From the NCBI GenBank assembly GCA_017994935.1, contig JAGOJU010000030.1:1-40119 (forward strand): 40,119 nucleotides of DNA. Reading direction: 5' to 3'. The stretch comes from Opitutaceae bacterium. Its GTDB lineage: Bacteria > Verrucomicrobiota > Verrucomicrobiia > Opitutales > Opitutaceae. Position 1 is the stretch's first letter, and every line of letters begins with the position of its first letter. A program made the translations under genes and the position numbers. Positions 16,334-25,535 of the stretch are shown here, piece by piece. The notes below the pieces were generated by a model, which saw only the letters and a list, made by a program, of their open reading frames with translations, made no database searches and was not told the DNA's origin.

Positions 16334-19165
16334 ATGACCATGAAAAACCGCATCTGCTTCCTGCTGATTCCAATCATCTTGTCCATCAAGCCAGCCATCG
16401 CCCAGGCACCCTCGGCAACAAATCGTGCCGCTCCTGCGGATGACGCCATGATCGTGCTCGATCCGTTTGTCGTCTACGCCTTGTCCGATGAACGGAATCG
16501 CTCCGCCGAGGAAAAGCGTGATGCCGACAGCATCGGCGACTTCCTGTCTACGGACAGGCTCGGTCAGTTTGTCGAAAGCAACATCGGAAGCGTCGTCGAG
16601 CGGCTCCCGGGAGTCTACACATCGGGCGCGGGACAAAGCGGCGGCAGCGGCATCTCCATCCGCGGATTCGGCGGAGGCTTCAACTCCCTCCAGCTCGATG
16701 GAGACCGGCTTCCCTCCAACCAGGGCGGGACCCGTGGCGTTTCCATCGATAACATTCCCGCGGAACTCATAGGCTCCATCAGCATCTTCAAGGCTCCAAC
16801 TCCGGAGCGGGATGCCGATTCGATCGGGGGCGTGGTCAACGTCGAAACCAAGTCCGGCCTCGACCTCTCCCGCCGTCTCATCACCGCCCGCGCCTTGTAT
16901 GGAGTGGACGACTACGGCGACGGCTGGCAGCGCCGGGGAGCAGTCACCTATAGCAACAAGCTGAATCATAACCTTGGCGTTTTCCTTTCCCTCACCCGAG
17001 CCGAAAACGAGAAACTGCGGGACGAAATCCGCGCTGATCCTGAGGACTATGTGTTCGACCAACTCGTCACGAAAGACCGCGCCTTTCCCCGCATCACCGA
17101 TACGCCCTCCAATCGCGTGTTCCTCCCCAGTCGCGTCGACTACCGCCGAACCGTCCAGTCGAATCAAAATACCGGGGCAAACCTCAACCTGGACTGGCAG
17201 GTGCGGGATGACTGGCGCCTCAGTCTCAGGACCTTCTTTTCCCAATTCAACGAACAGCGCCCCCAGATCCGAAATCTGTGGCGCTATGACCGTTCAACCG
17301 GAAACGATCCCGTCAACCGATCCTATCCGCACGCCGAGTACGTCTACCTCGACGAATCGAGCAACACCTTCTACTTCGGAAACGAGCAGCGCATCGCACG
17401 TCGCATCGTCGATCAGGACGAGGAGGAGTCCATCCGACGGCTGCAGGTGGAGAGCCGTCACCATTGGCACGACGCCGATCTCGACTACAGCGCAAGCTTC
17501 GGGCGGTCACGGCGGGATTTCGTAAACGACACCTTCATCTTCACCGCGGACGACATCCAGCTTCGCGCGCAGGTTGCCGATCTCGGCAATCCGGATTTCT
17601 CCGTCATCCGCCCGGGCGAATTCTTCTACAATACCTCGGCAAATCCCCACGTCCCGGACTTCTTCGATCCCGCCACCTACGGTCCGAGCACACGCGGCTA
17701 TTTCAACATCACGGAACGCCGGGCTGAAGCCATTGCCGCCAAGGATCGCATCGACACCTATCAGGTGAACTACCGTCGCACCCTGCCCGGTGACTTCAAT
17801 TTCAAGGCCGGCGCAAAATATCGCGCGCAACAAAAGGACAACCAGCGCGACTTCATCATCAGCCCCGCCTTTGCGTTCAATGCTGCAAACGCGCAGTTCG
17901 CAACCGAGAACGGCTTCTTCAACGGCCGCCAGGACCTCGGCCTTTTCCCCACCTACCAGAGCCTTCGTGACCAGAACCCGACCGATCCGAGGACATTGAT
18001 TTCAAACGTCCTTGGAGGAACTTCGGCTTCTGCGGACAATCGTCGCGACAGCACAATCCAGGATCTCGGCGCCAAGGAGGAAGTGAGCGCGCTCTACGCA
18101 CAGGTGAGCCGCGATTTCGGATCGCTCACAATCCTCGGCGGACTGCGGTGGGAGAGGACCGCGACGGATTACCGCGGCTTCACAGCCGACGTCACCGGGA
18201 ATCCCGCAATCGACCTTCCACGCGCCGTTCGCGGCACAGGAAGCTATGACGGCATCTACCCAAGTATCCACCTCAACTACCGGCTCAGGCATGACACTTA
18301 CCTCCGCATGGCGCTGGGAAGAACCCTGTCCCGCCCCGAATTCGAGGAACTGACGCCGTCATCCTACGCAACGCTCAGCACCGACTCCGATACCGGTCGC
18401 ACCATCGTCAATCTCCAGCGGGGCAACTCCAGGCTGAAGCCAACCCAATCCACCAATCTTGACGTAAGCATTGAGCACTACTTCCCGTCGGGCGGCGTCG
18501 CATCCCTCGCCGGTTACTACAAGGAACTGCACAACTGGATCTACGATTCGACCTTCATCGCGCCTCCGGGTAACTTTCCGGAATACTCCGCCATCCCGAA
18601 TCTGCAGTCCGTCCGTGTTTCCTCCACCCTCAATGGGGACGTCGCAAAGGTCTACGGATTCGAGGCCAGCGTCGAAAGGAACATCGCATGGGGGTTCTCT
18701 GCGTCCGCAAGTTTCACTGTGCTCTCATTCGATGTGAACCAGGCGCAGACCGGGCTCGATCGTGTCCCCGGGCAGTCGGATCGGTTGATTCGAGTCGGAT
18801 TGAACTACGAATCCAAAAAATTCCTCGCACGACTTTCGTTGAGGGACAGCGGCAAGATTCTCGATGAACAGGTCTCCTTCTCTACGCCTGCCGCCATCTC
18901 CTACTTTCAGGCGCTGGGTGTGGGAAACCTCACGCGCGACAGTTCCGGCGGCTCCGTCGTCAATCTAGGCCTCTTCGACGTGGGAGGTACCGCGCTGGAT
19001 TTCGTAGCCGAATACCAGGTCATCAAAAAGGTCCGGATCTTCATTCAAGGAAGCAATCTTCTGGGCGAGAATTCCCGCAGCTACCTCGACAATATCAGCC
19101 GGCTGTCCGAAAAGAACGAGTATCGCTCCTGGTCGGCACTCGCAGGCATCAAGCTCAGCCTCTAG
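16334..19165 (+). CDS. TonB-dependent receptor, TonB-Xanth-Caul (carbohydrate) type
   Basis: A 943-residue outer-membrane receptor. The signal peptide ends near 'KPAIAQAPS' (about residue 24). The segment 'MIVLDPFVVYA' and the plug domain follow. The plug's 'DSIGDFLSTDRLGQFVESN' and 'ERLPGV', 'SIRGFGGGFNSLQLDGDRLP' and 'ERDADSIGGVVNVETKSG' are hallmarks of the large receptor class first described in Xanthomonas and Caulobacter, often linked to plant glycan uptake. The barrel ends 'WSALAGIKLSL', without a terminal Phe. ATG 16334 is used; ATG 16340 is equally possible (MKNRICFLL). The gene lies directly behind a LacI regulator and operator, with no hydrolase partner in the same transcription unit. 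The following gene (GreA-like) is 82 bp away and probably separate. Confidence 0.93.
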   Translation: MTMKNRICFLLIPIILSIKPAIAQAPSATNRAAPADDAMIVLDPFVVYALSDERNRSAEEKRDADSIGDFLSTDRLGQFVESNIGSVVERLPGVYTSGAGQSGGSGISIRGFGGGFNSLQLDGDRLPSNQGGTRGVSIDNIPAELIGSISIFKAPTPERDADSIGGVVNVETKSGLDLSRRLITARALYGVDDYGDGWQRRGAVTYSNKLNHNLGVFLSLTRAENEKLRDEIRADPEDYVFDQLVTKDRAFPRITDTPSNRVFLPSRVDYRRTVQSNQNTGANLNLDWQVRDDWRLSLRTFFSQFNEQRPQIRNLWRYDRSTGNDPVNRSYPHAEYVYLDESSNTFYFGNEQRIARRIVDQDEEESIRRLQVESRHHWHDADLDYSASFGRSRRDFVNDTFIFTADDIQLRAQVADLGNPDFSVIRPGEFFYNTSANPHVPDFFDPATYGPSTRGYFNITERRAEAIAAKDRIDTYQVNYRRTLPGDFNFKAGAKYRAQQKDNQRDFIISPAFAFNAANAQFATENGFFNGRQDLGLFPTYQSLRDQNPTDPRTLISNVLGGTSASADNRRDSTIQDLGAKEEVSALYAQVSRDFGSLTILGGLRWERTATDYRGFTADVTGNPAIDLPRAVRGTGSYDGIYPSIHLNYRLRHDTYLRMALGRTLSRPEFEELTPSSYATLSTDSDTGRTIVNLQRGNSRLKPTQSTNLDVSIEHYFPSGGVASLAGYYKELHNWIYDSTFIAPPGNFPEYSAIPNLQSVRVSSTLNGDVAKVYGFEASVERNIAWGFSASASFTVLSFDVNQAQTGLDRVPGQSDRLIRVGLNYESKKFLARLSLRDSGKILDEQVSFSTPAAISYFQALGVGNLTRDSSGGSVVNLGLFDVGGTALDFVAEYQVIKKVRIFIQGSNLLGENSRSYLDNISRLSEKNEYRSWSALAGIKLSL

Positions 19166-19247
19166 GCCGGATCGCTTCCCCGGACATTGCCGGCGCTCCA
19201 TGCGCAATTGCCATTTCGTCGGCGCAGCTCTTTGTTGCGTTTCCTGA

Positions 19248-19868
19248 ATGTCAATTTCACGGAAAAGGATTTTTCGGACCAGCACACCGCAACCCGCAAC
19301 CATCTATGTTCGGCAGGGGTACAACCGCATCCTCGCGGAGGAGTTCGAGGCGCTGAAGGCCAAGCGCGCTGACCTTGTCAGGGACAAGGTTGAAGCGCAC
19401 AGTCAGGGTGATCTGCGCGAAAACTTCGGGTTCAAGGCGGCCAAGGAGGCGATTCGCGCCGTCGATCGCAAGATGACGGCGCTGGATCGTTTTGTTGCCC
19501 GGAACACCTTCATCGAAGTCGATCCCTCCTCTTGGCTCACAAAACCAACCGACACCCTTCAACTCGGCCATGTCGCAACCATTGAAAAGGAGGACGTCAC
19601 CTCCCGTCGCCGGCATCGTTTTGTGTTCCTGGTGACCACTCACGGGGAATCGGCCACCGATGAGGAGTCGGGCATGGAGTGTCTGCCCCATCATTCTCCG
19701 CTGGCAGCCGCTCTTCTGGGCCATGCAGCCGGGACGCGCATCAGGGCAAACCTTCCTGCGGGCAGCGCGGACCTTGGAATTGTTTCGATCCGCAATCCGA
19801 CCCAGGCTGAGCTCGATCGCCTTCTCAGGGAGATCAAGCCGCCGGAGATCGAGGAAAACCAGGATTGA
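19248..19868 (+). CDS. GreA/GreB-like transcript cleavage factor
   Basis: A 206-residue protein of the GreA/GreB family, which rescues backtracked RNA polymerase by stimulating RNA cleavage in the secondary channel. The N-terminal coiled coil holds the motif 'SQGDLRENFGFKAAKEAI', matching the GreA consensus GDLSENAEYxxAKE. The two acidic tip residues are kept (Asp55 and Glu58). The C-terminal FKBP-like domain is recognisable in 'SPLAAALLGHAAGTRIRANLP'. It is longer than the usual 158 aa because of about 20 extra residues at the N-terminus and a loop between the domains, so it is a divergent paralogue, not the standard GreA. ATG 19248 is the first start; a later one is possible. It converges on the H1-tail protein gene. 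Confidence 0.82.
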   Translation: MSISRKRIFRTSTPQPATIYVRQGYNRILAEEFEALKAKRADLVRDKVEAHSQGDLRENFGFKAAKEAIRAVDRKMTALDRFVARNTFIEVDPSSWLTKPTDTLQLGHVATIEKEDVTSRRRHRFVFLVTTHGESATDEESGMECLPHHSPLAAALLGHAAGTRIRANLPAGSADLGIVSIRNPTQAELDRLLREIKPPEIEENQD

Positions 19869-19869
19869 A

Positions 19870-19883
19870 GGGAGCCTTCTCCC
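19870..19883. terminator. short hairpin between convergent genes
   Basis: GGGAG-CCTT-CTCCC is a perfect 5-bp stem with a tetraloop, directly after the GreA-like stop and 6 bp before the opposite gene's stop. There is no T-run, so intrinsic termination is only a guess. Confidence 0.35.
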
Positions 19884-19889
19884 CCGGAC

Positions 19890-20366
19890 TCAACTGAACT
19901 GTGGGGTGAGCACCAGGCTCTCGCCGGGCTCCACAACAAAGTTTTCCCCCAGACTCCAGGTCAGATCGTTCAGGACCAGCTTGAAGGTGATGGGACCATA
20001 GACCGGCGTCAGCCTGATGGTCCATTGATCGTCATACGCGCATTCAAGGGGCACGCCCGAGGTCCACGAAAGCCCGGCGCCTTCGCCTCGAATGAACAGC
20101 TGATTGCCGAAACCAACGTCCATCTGCACGGTGATCGTGACTTCCTCCGGCACACGCTCCTGAGCGGGCGCCTTCGCGATGGCGGAGGTTCTTTCAGCGG
20201 CAGGACTTGGCGCCACCGGTTTGGGCGGCACCGACTTCCTGCGGGGAGCAACAGCCTTCGTAACCGGCTTCGTCCCGACCGACTTCGCCGTAGCGACTTT
20301 CGGTGCCTTGCTCTTCTTGACCTGTGGGGCGGCAGGCTTTGCGGATGCTTTGCTCTTCTTGCTCAT
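19890..20366 (-). CDS. histone-H1-like basic tail fused to starch-binding-like (CBM20/48-type) domain
   Basis: A 158-residue protein with two contrasting halves. Residues 1-75 are a Lys/Ala/Pro-rich low-complexity tail (MSKKSKASAKPAAP, then repeated KSKAPKVATAKS-like units), as in bacterial histone-H1-like DNA-binding proteins. Residues about 80-158 form a compact beta domain: 'MDVGFGNQLFIRGEGAGLSW', 'DDQWTIRLTPVYGPITFKLVLND' and 'GENFVVEPGESLVLTPQF'. These resemble the strands and Trp positions of CBM20/CBM48 early-set folds. There is no signal peptide, so it should be cytoplasmic. ATG 20366 is the best start; an in-frame upstream start adds 24 unrelated residues. A role in nucleoid binding or in linking glycogen to another partner is speculative. 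Confidence 0.72.
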   Translation of the reverse strand: MSKKSKASAKPAAPQVKKSKAPKVATAKSVGTKPVTKAVAPRRKSVPPKPVAPSPAAERTSAIAKAPAQERVPEEVTITVQMDVGFGNQLFIRGEGAGLSWTSGVPLECAYDDQWTIRLTPVYGPITFKLVLNDLTWSLGENFVVEPGESLVLTPQFS

Positions 20367-20626
20367 GTGTATGTAACGGTAGTGGTCTACGGTACCAGAA
20401 TGAACTAGCAAATTCCATGCCTGCAACCTGAAAAGCACCGCTGAACCGGTCGCTACAGCAAACCGGTCTGCAATAGTCGACGCACGAGTCCGCGTTTCGC
20501 GCCAGGGCGCACTTTTAGGTCGCAGGCTTCCAAATGCGCGCGGCTCAGACCACAGATGGCAGTTCCTGCATCTCGAAACTGAAGCCTCTCTGCATCAAGG
20601 CGTGTCTCAACCGAACTTGCACAGAA

Positions 20627-22810
20627 TCATCGCCGCGAACGCGCGCCTCCCAATGGCTTCGCCTCTCCATCGACAGGATCGACATACCTGACATGGCCGG
20701 CCAGTGGCACCAGGTCAGGCAGATCATAGGTGCGCAAGACACCTTGGATCGTGGACTCAAACTGGCGGTGGGGAATGATTGCCTCCACCACCCGGTCCCA
20801 CGAATCGATCGCGCGATGAAGCTGCACCGAAGTGAAGGCCGTGGGTTCGACGGCCGCGGCATGCAGAGCGGGAATCGTCGCTTCATCCAGCGCGACGAGA
20901 TCAACCGGGCCGGAAGGACCTTCGGGCCTCAAGCGCCAGGCATTCGCCACCGAGAGAATGTCCTCGGCCCGCATCCCGACAAACGACTTGCCAAGCATGT
21001 AGGCCATCAGGAATTCGGCACCGTTGTCACCCGCCACCGCAGCCGGCCTCGTGCGCCAGGCGCCCATGCCTGTCTCCCCAAAACCGCGCAAGTCCACCGC
21101 CAGGACCTCCGTGCCCCCGGCTACAAGTCGCGAAATGGGACCGCCTTCCGCCGCATCCGCCTGCTTGCCTCCACCATGAACATAAAGACAGGTCCGGCCA
21201 GAGGGATTCTTGGGATTGAACCGGAGGGCGGGCAACGGAACATCTCCTTCACGCGTGAAGACCAGGCGTTCAATGCGGATGCCGGCTCGTTCGAAACTGC
21301 CCCGGGACTCGATCCCAAGCGGGGGCAGAGTATCCACTTTACGAATACCCGCCACCTGCCGCACACGTTCGCGCTTTGCGGATTCGCTCAGACCGCTCCA
21401 GACAGGCTTTCGAGCCTTCGCGAGGGCCTCAGCCCGCTCGCGATTGAGGTCATAGAGTGACCTCGCGCCGGGCAGCTTGAGCACTGAACCATCCGGCGCG
21501 CAGTTCAACTCCCCATTCTTGAAGGGCGGAACCCCCTTCTCGAATATCGGCTCGTCAATGCCCACCATCCATCTGCGCATCCAGCGAACCGTCCCCTCAC
21601 GCAGCTGCACACTGTAGCCGTGGGTCGCGTCGGTCTCCACGAGATCGATGCGCTCGGGATAGCCGAGCCGCGTGTAAACGCGTTTCGCATCGCGGAATGC
21701 CTCCCATGCCCCCGCAATCGGCACATAGTCCCTCGTGGCCGACAGGATCAGCACCGGACGCGGCGCCGCCATGACAAGATAGTCGGGGATGTCCATGCCA
21801 TAGACATACTGCCCGAAGATATCCTGCTCGGGATCGCCAGGTCCCGGATGTTCATTCTTGCGGGCGCTCGTCGTGACAAAACACCCGGGCGTCGCCGCCA
21901 CAAGGCGCGGCTCAAGCGCAATCAGATACGAGGTCATCAGGCCGCCACCGGAATTGCCGGCGCAGGCGATTCGTTTCGCATCAATGTCCGGACGTGTTTC
22001 GAGATAATCGATCGCACGCATGCCATCCCAGATCATGTCGGTCGCCAGGTTCCTGCCCAACAGAATGGGAGCCGGAGCCAGGATCGTGTGTTCATTGGTC
22101 GGGTTGGCCACCGCATTCGGAGCCGGACCGTCACGGGACGCCCCTCCCTGACTCACCTGCAGCCGCTCTCCCTGGCCGATCGGGTCGAAACAGAAGACAG
22201 CGAACCCGTGCGTGACCAGCGCCATGGCGGGCGCCTGATAGGCCGCCTTTCCGCTTCCCGAGTGACCGCAGGGCATCAGCACCGCGGGAAAGGGAGCCGC
22301 CCCCGCGAGCGGCAGGTAGAGGAGTCCCGACACCACAAACCCGGGCTGGCTCTCGTAAAGGATCTTCTCCACGCGGAAACCCTCGCCACGAAGTTCGCCC
22401 GTGACACGCGCACGGAGCGGCGTGCGCTCGGGAAAACCTCCGAGCGACTCGATGAAATGCCCGCGAAGCCGGCTCTGGTACGCCTTGATATTGTCGGCAC
22501 TCTTGAGCGACTCGTATGCCTTTCGCCGCAAATCCAGCGCCGCGAGGGACTCCTTTCTGAGGAAGTCACGCAACGGGCCTTCGCCTCTTTTTGCCACGCC
22601 TTCCCCAAGCACTCTCATGGGATCCGGCGTCGTTGAAGGTGTCTGTGCATTGAGCCCGGACGATCCCAGAAGAAGGGCAACCATGAGCCACGTCGAAACG
22701 CACAGCACACCGGTCCTCGGCGGCCGATCGGAGAAGGTCGGCGAAGCGCCTTCAATCAGGCGATCGTTCTTTTGAGTCTTGGGGGCGCAAGTCAGGTGGG
22801 TCGTGATCAT
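20627..22810 (-). CDS. secreted tandem alpha/beta-hydrolase (acetylxylan-esterase-like)
   Basis: A 727-residue protein with two alpha/beta-hydrolase-like halves. A hydrophobic signal segment lies at about 35-55 (WLMVALLLGSSGLNAQ), preceded by a long hydrophilic start; ATG 22810 has GGGAG 6 bases upstream. The first half has the full triad: Ser287 in 'CAGNSGGG', Asp361 in 'SATRDYVP' and His397 in 'DATHGYS', and resembles acetylxylan esterase/prolyl-oligopeptidase-like enzymes of glycan loci. The second half begins with 'TCLYVHGGG' and 'VLAVDLRGFGETG', but where a nucleophile elbow is expected it reads 'VALDEATIPAL', without G-x-S-x-G. So it is probably non-catalytic. The gene stands alone, next to other secreted carbohydrate-related genes. 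Predicted to remove ester groups from plant or algal polysaccharide. Confidence 0.82.
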   Translation of the reverse strand: MITTHLTCAPKTQKNDRLIEGASPTFSDRPPRTGVLCVSTWLMVALLLGSSGLNAQTPSTTPDPMRVLGEGVAKRGEGPLRDFLRKESLAALDLRRKAYESLKSADNIKAYQSRLRGHFIESLGGFPERTPLRARVTGELRGEGFRVEKILYESQPGFVVSGLLYLPLAGAAPFPAVLMPCGHSGSGKAAYQAPAMALVTHGFAVFCFDPIGQGERLQVSQGGASRDGPAPNAVANPTNEHTILAPAPILLGRNLATDMIWDGMRAIDYLETRPDIDAKRIACAGNSGGGLMTSYLIALEPRLVAATPGCFVTTSARKNEHPGPGDPEQDIFGQYVYGMDIPDYLVMAAPRPVLILSATRDYVPIAGAWEAFRDAKRVYTRLGYPERIDLVETDATHGYSVQLREGTVRWMRRWMVGIDEPIFEKGVPPFKNGELNCAPDGSVLKLPGARSLYDLNRERAEALAKARKPVWSGLSESAKRERVRQVAGIRKVDTLPPLGIESRGSFERAGIRIERLVFTREGDVPLPALRFNPKNPSGRTCLYVHGGGKQADAAEGGPISRLVAGGTEVLAVDLRGFGETGMGAWRTRPAAVAGDNGAEFLMAYMLGKSFVGMRAEDILSVANAWRLRPEGPSGPVDLVALDEATIPALHAAAVEPTAFTSVQLHRAIDSWDRVVEAIIPHRQFESTIQGVLRTYDLPDLVPLAGHVRYVDPVDGEAKPLGGARSRR

Positions 22811-23041
22811 AAAGGCTCCCGCTCAGGCGGGCGAAAGGTTCCTAAAGCGAATGCCGGTGGAGGCGGGAAGCAATTGAATTCACGCCGCAGACCGGCACCC
22901 GCGCGTGAGGCACCCCGAGGCAATTCCTCACGCTCCATCGAAATGGAATTCCGGCCTTCAAGCCGTCTGTAACCTGCGATCAATGCGCCCCCCTTATTTC
23001 CTGCGGCACGCTGAACCCTGCTTCTTCGAGGAGGAATGTAC

Positions 23042-24022
23042 TCATCTCACATACACCCCTTCAAACGTGGACCTGTACAGGTTCGGCGAGTTGACGATCG
23101 AACAACCCGCCACCCCAGCCAGCACCGATCCGCGCATCGGAATCGTCATCGTCGGTCCAATTTGCGTCCATATGCCTCCGTCAGACGAATGATAGGCGCT
23201 TATCAGCGAGCCGATTCGCACGAGCTTCACGAAGCGCGGTGCCGCAGCGCCATGCATCACGTCCTGTGAGGTGCCTCCACCCGTGCCCGCGCGACGCAGG
23301 AATTCAACGGTTCCTCCCGCCGTGATCCCCGTCAGAAGTGCAGGCTGAACGGCGGCGGTTCCGGAAGCGACACCGCCGGTTGCCGGAATGATCGGCGCCT
23401 TCGGCACAGCCGCAAACCACGCATTCATCTGATTGGTCAGCGGATTCTTGTTCGGGATGTCCGGATAGCCGGCCGGTGCCGGCAGGATGTGCTCACCCAT
23501 CGAACCGAAGCCAATCAAATCCCCAGTGAGAGGGTGGACCACACCCGCCCAAAGGGTGCGCGGAGCATTGCCGGAAATGTTTGTCCAGATGACCCCACAG
23601 TCCACGGTCCTCCACCAATTGGGCATGCTATGCATGCCTCCCAACGCAACGAATAGATCCTCGTCGGTGTTGAGATAGAGCCTGGCCATCTTGGAGCAGA
23701 ACAACCCGGAAAGCCGTGGCGACGTCCAGGTGGCGCCGTAGTCGTACGAGACCCGCACGCCATTCTCATCCTGGCCGGTTATGACCCACGCCCGTTTCGC
23801 CGGATCCGTGGTCCCCTCGTTCCACGTGATCACCCGCTGAAACTGGATTCCATAGTTGCCGATGAGCCCATTGTTGTAGGTTTGCTGAAAACGATGGGCG
23901 GCCGGCAGCCACGTTTGAGCCCGTGTGGCTGCAACTCCAAACAACGCGGCCATTCCGAGAAGCAGTCGTGACATCGAGAAGAGCCCCGTGTGCTGTTTCG
24001 AATGGAAGGCAAGGTCACTCAT
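23042..24022 (-). CDS. secreted sialidase-like (Asp-box) protein with C-terminal concanavalin-like domain
   Basis: About 326 residues. The signal peptide lies at about residues 15-36 (MSRLLLGMAALFGVAATRAQ). The middle part contains Asp-box-like turns, 'VSYDYGATW' and 'TVDCGVIWTN', typical of BNR/sialidase propellers, but only two are clear, fewer than a full propeller. The last 110 residues ('RFVKLVRIGSLISAYHSSDG' then 'IWTQIG', 'AGVAG' and 'STFEGVYV') look like the DUF1349/LamG-type jelly-roll often found at the end of secreted Verrucomicrobia proteins. The start is uncertain: ATG 24022 or ATG 23974, the latter immediately before the hydrophobic core. No catalytic residues can be assigned. 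Possible role: a surface glycan-binding protein. Confidence 0.68.
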   Translation of the reverse strand: MSDLAFHSKQHTGLFSMSRLLLGMAALFGVAATRAQTWLPAAHRFQQTYNNGLIGNYGIQFQRVITWNEGTTDPAKRAWVITGQDENGVRVSYDYGATWTSPRLSGLFCSKMARLYLNTDEDLFVALGGMHSMPNWWRTVDCGVIWTNISGNAPRTLWAGVVHPLTGDLIGFGSMGEHILPAPAGYPDIPNKNPLTNQMNAWFAAVPKAPIIPATGGVASGTAAVQPALLTGITAGGTVEFLRRAGTGGGTSQDVMHGAAAPRFVKLVRIGSLISAYHSSDGGIWTQIGPTMTIPMRGSVLAGVAGCSIVNSPNLYRSTFEGVYVR

Positions 24023-24174
24023 GATTGGAAGATGATGGGCTGCGCGCACCACACGGCCCCGGAACGCCACCAGAAATGAATTCCGGCTCCCGCCGGTGCC
24101 GCACAATCGCCGGTTCCACCCTTGAGGGGACCCGCTCGCACCCCCTGCCGCTCAGTTGGTCACACGAGATCGAA

Positions 24175-25425
24175 TCAGTCCTTGCCACGAATCACTCGGT
24201 CGATGGACACACGATGGACCTGGGGAACGCCATTGACCGGCTTGTTGAAATACACCCACCGGCCATCCCGCGAGAACGCCGGATTCACATGGGTACGCAT
24301 TCTCCAGACGGGACCCGGCGACTCCTTCATGAGGAGGGCCACGGGCCGGGTACTGCCGATCCGGTAAAGCGTGATGGTAACCGGATCGAGTTCATATTGA
24401 TTGTCCGTGGCGACGTATTTCCTGTCCGGAGAGATGCCAGGATGATTCCCGACGCCAAAGATGGTTTCCAATTCCTTGCCATCCCTGTCCCACCGCTTTC
24501 CACGGAACCGCGGCCCACCATCGGCCGGCTTCGAAACAAACTCCTGCCCGAAGAGGGTTTCGTCATCAAACCACTGCTGGTGCAGGGGTTTCCTCGGCTG
24601 TCCGAAGTAACGGACGTCCGTGCCATCCGTCCTGCATGTCACCAGGTACTGCTTGCCCAGCTCCGTATCGAGCCGGATCGATAGATAGGTTCCCTTCGGG
24701 CTCAGCTGTGCATGAAAGAGATTCCATTCGCGCGCGTTGTCGTTGCCCGCCATGCGATCCTTCAGCGGTCCAAAATCCCTCACCGTGTCCACGATCTGCG
24801 TGACGCGGCCATCCTTGTAGAGGTAGATGCCATTTGTGCCCAACTTGCTGCCCTTTGGGTACTGTCGATTGTCAACGGACATGGCGACGCTTCCATTCGG
24901 TGCGTCACCATGCCCCAGGAAACCTTCAATCGGACCGCTCAATACTTTTCCGCTCGCATTGATGACGTAAGTCACCGGCACATCGCCATTCTCGTAGGTC
25001 AGATAGGCGAGCGCATCGTTGCTGAGCCAGATCACCGCAGCACCGTCCTCCCAGCGGATCCGGCTGATGTCCCTGATCTTGACATGATGGGTAAGGTCCG
25101 CGGCGCACAGGTACAGTCCGCCACTGCCTTCCTTCGGCCCGCCGACGCTGGGCCGGCCGTCATAGAGGACGTAGGCAATCCGTTTTCCGTCCGGACTCTC
25201 GGGACTGGTCCCAAAGTATCCGATCTCGGAAGCACGGTCGACCGCAGAAATCCTATGGTGAAGGCTCGCTGCACTGAGATCGGTGACAGGATCCGACCCG
25301 GACGCCCCGAAAACCAGCGCTGATGGAAAGCCTGCCAGGGCCGCAAGGAAAACTCCCGCGCTCATGGCGTATCCGCGGGCGGCGGCTGCGCAATTCGTGT
25401 GGGAAAAGGAAAGAAGGGTTTTCAT
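24175..25425 (-). CDS. secreted TolB-like / oligogalacturonide-lyase-like beta-propeller protein
   Basis: A 416-residue protein with a signal peptide (hydrophobic stretch at about 21-40, AGVFLAALAGFPSALVFGAS). Repeated blade motifs are of the TolB/WD40-like type: 'SPDGKRIAYVLYD', 'SPKGTYLSIRLD', 'SPDRKYVATDNQ' and 'SRDGRWVYFNKPVNG'. The final blade, with 'THVNPAFS' and 'PQVHRVSID', resembles the end of PL22 oligogalacturonate lyases. I cannot confirm the Mn-binding histidines of that family, so enzymatic activity is unproven. ATG 25425 is used. It is divergent from the sulfatase across a 272-bp gap that carries an inverted repeat. It probably acts in periplasmic glycan processing. Confidence 0.72.
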   Translation of the reverse strand: MKTLLSFSHTNCAAAARGYAMSAGVFLAALAGFPSALVFGASGSDPVTDLSAASLHHRISAVDRASEIGYFGTSPESPDGKRIAYVLYDGRPSVGGPKEGSGGLYLCAADLTHHVKIRDISRIRWEDGAAVIWLSNDALAYLTYENGDVPVTYVINASGKVLSGPIEGFLGHGDAPNGSVAMSVDNRQYPKGSKLGTNGIYLYKDGRVTQIVDTVRDFGPLKDRMAGNDNAREWNLFHAQLSPKGTYLSIRLDTELGKQYLVTCRTDGTDVRYFGQPRKPLHQQWFDDETLFGQEFVSKPADGGPRFRGKRWDRDGKELETIFGVGNHPGISPDRKYVATDNQYELDPVTITLYRIGSTRPVALLMKESPGPVWRMRTHVNPAFSRDGRWVYFNKPVNGVPQVHRVSIDRVIRGKD

Positions 25426-25535
25426 GTTGTTGGGCTTTGCAGGATCATGAGCATGCGATTCTGGGATGAACGGAAGGCGCGCAGGATACAGTGTGCCCGC
25501 GTCAGCAGGAGGTAAACGGGTTCAAAGTGTCAGGC

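Noticed and set aside
15914..17245. 443-codon minus-strand open frame opposite lacI and the second TonB receptor
   Set aside because: Covers the coding strand of two well-supported genes and has no recognisable motif.
20445..20467. ACCGGT repeated twice, 17 bp apart, in the gap 20367-20626
   Set aside because: A six-base palindrome repeated once in GC-rich DNA is expected by chance; no gene-specific placement.
22935..22946. CCAT-CGAA-ATGG small hairpin upstream of the esterase
   Set aside because: Only 4 bp of stem, no T-run and no partner copy; not enough to call a site.
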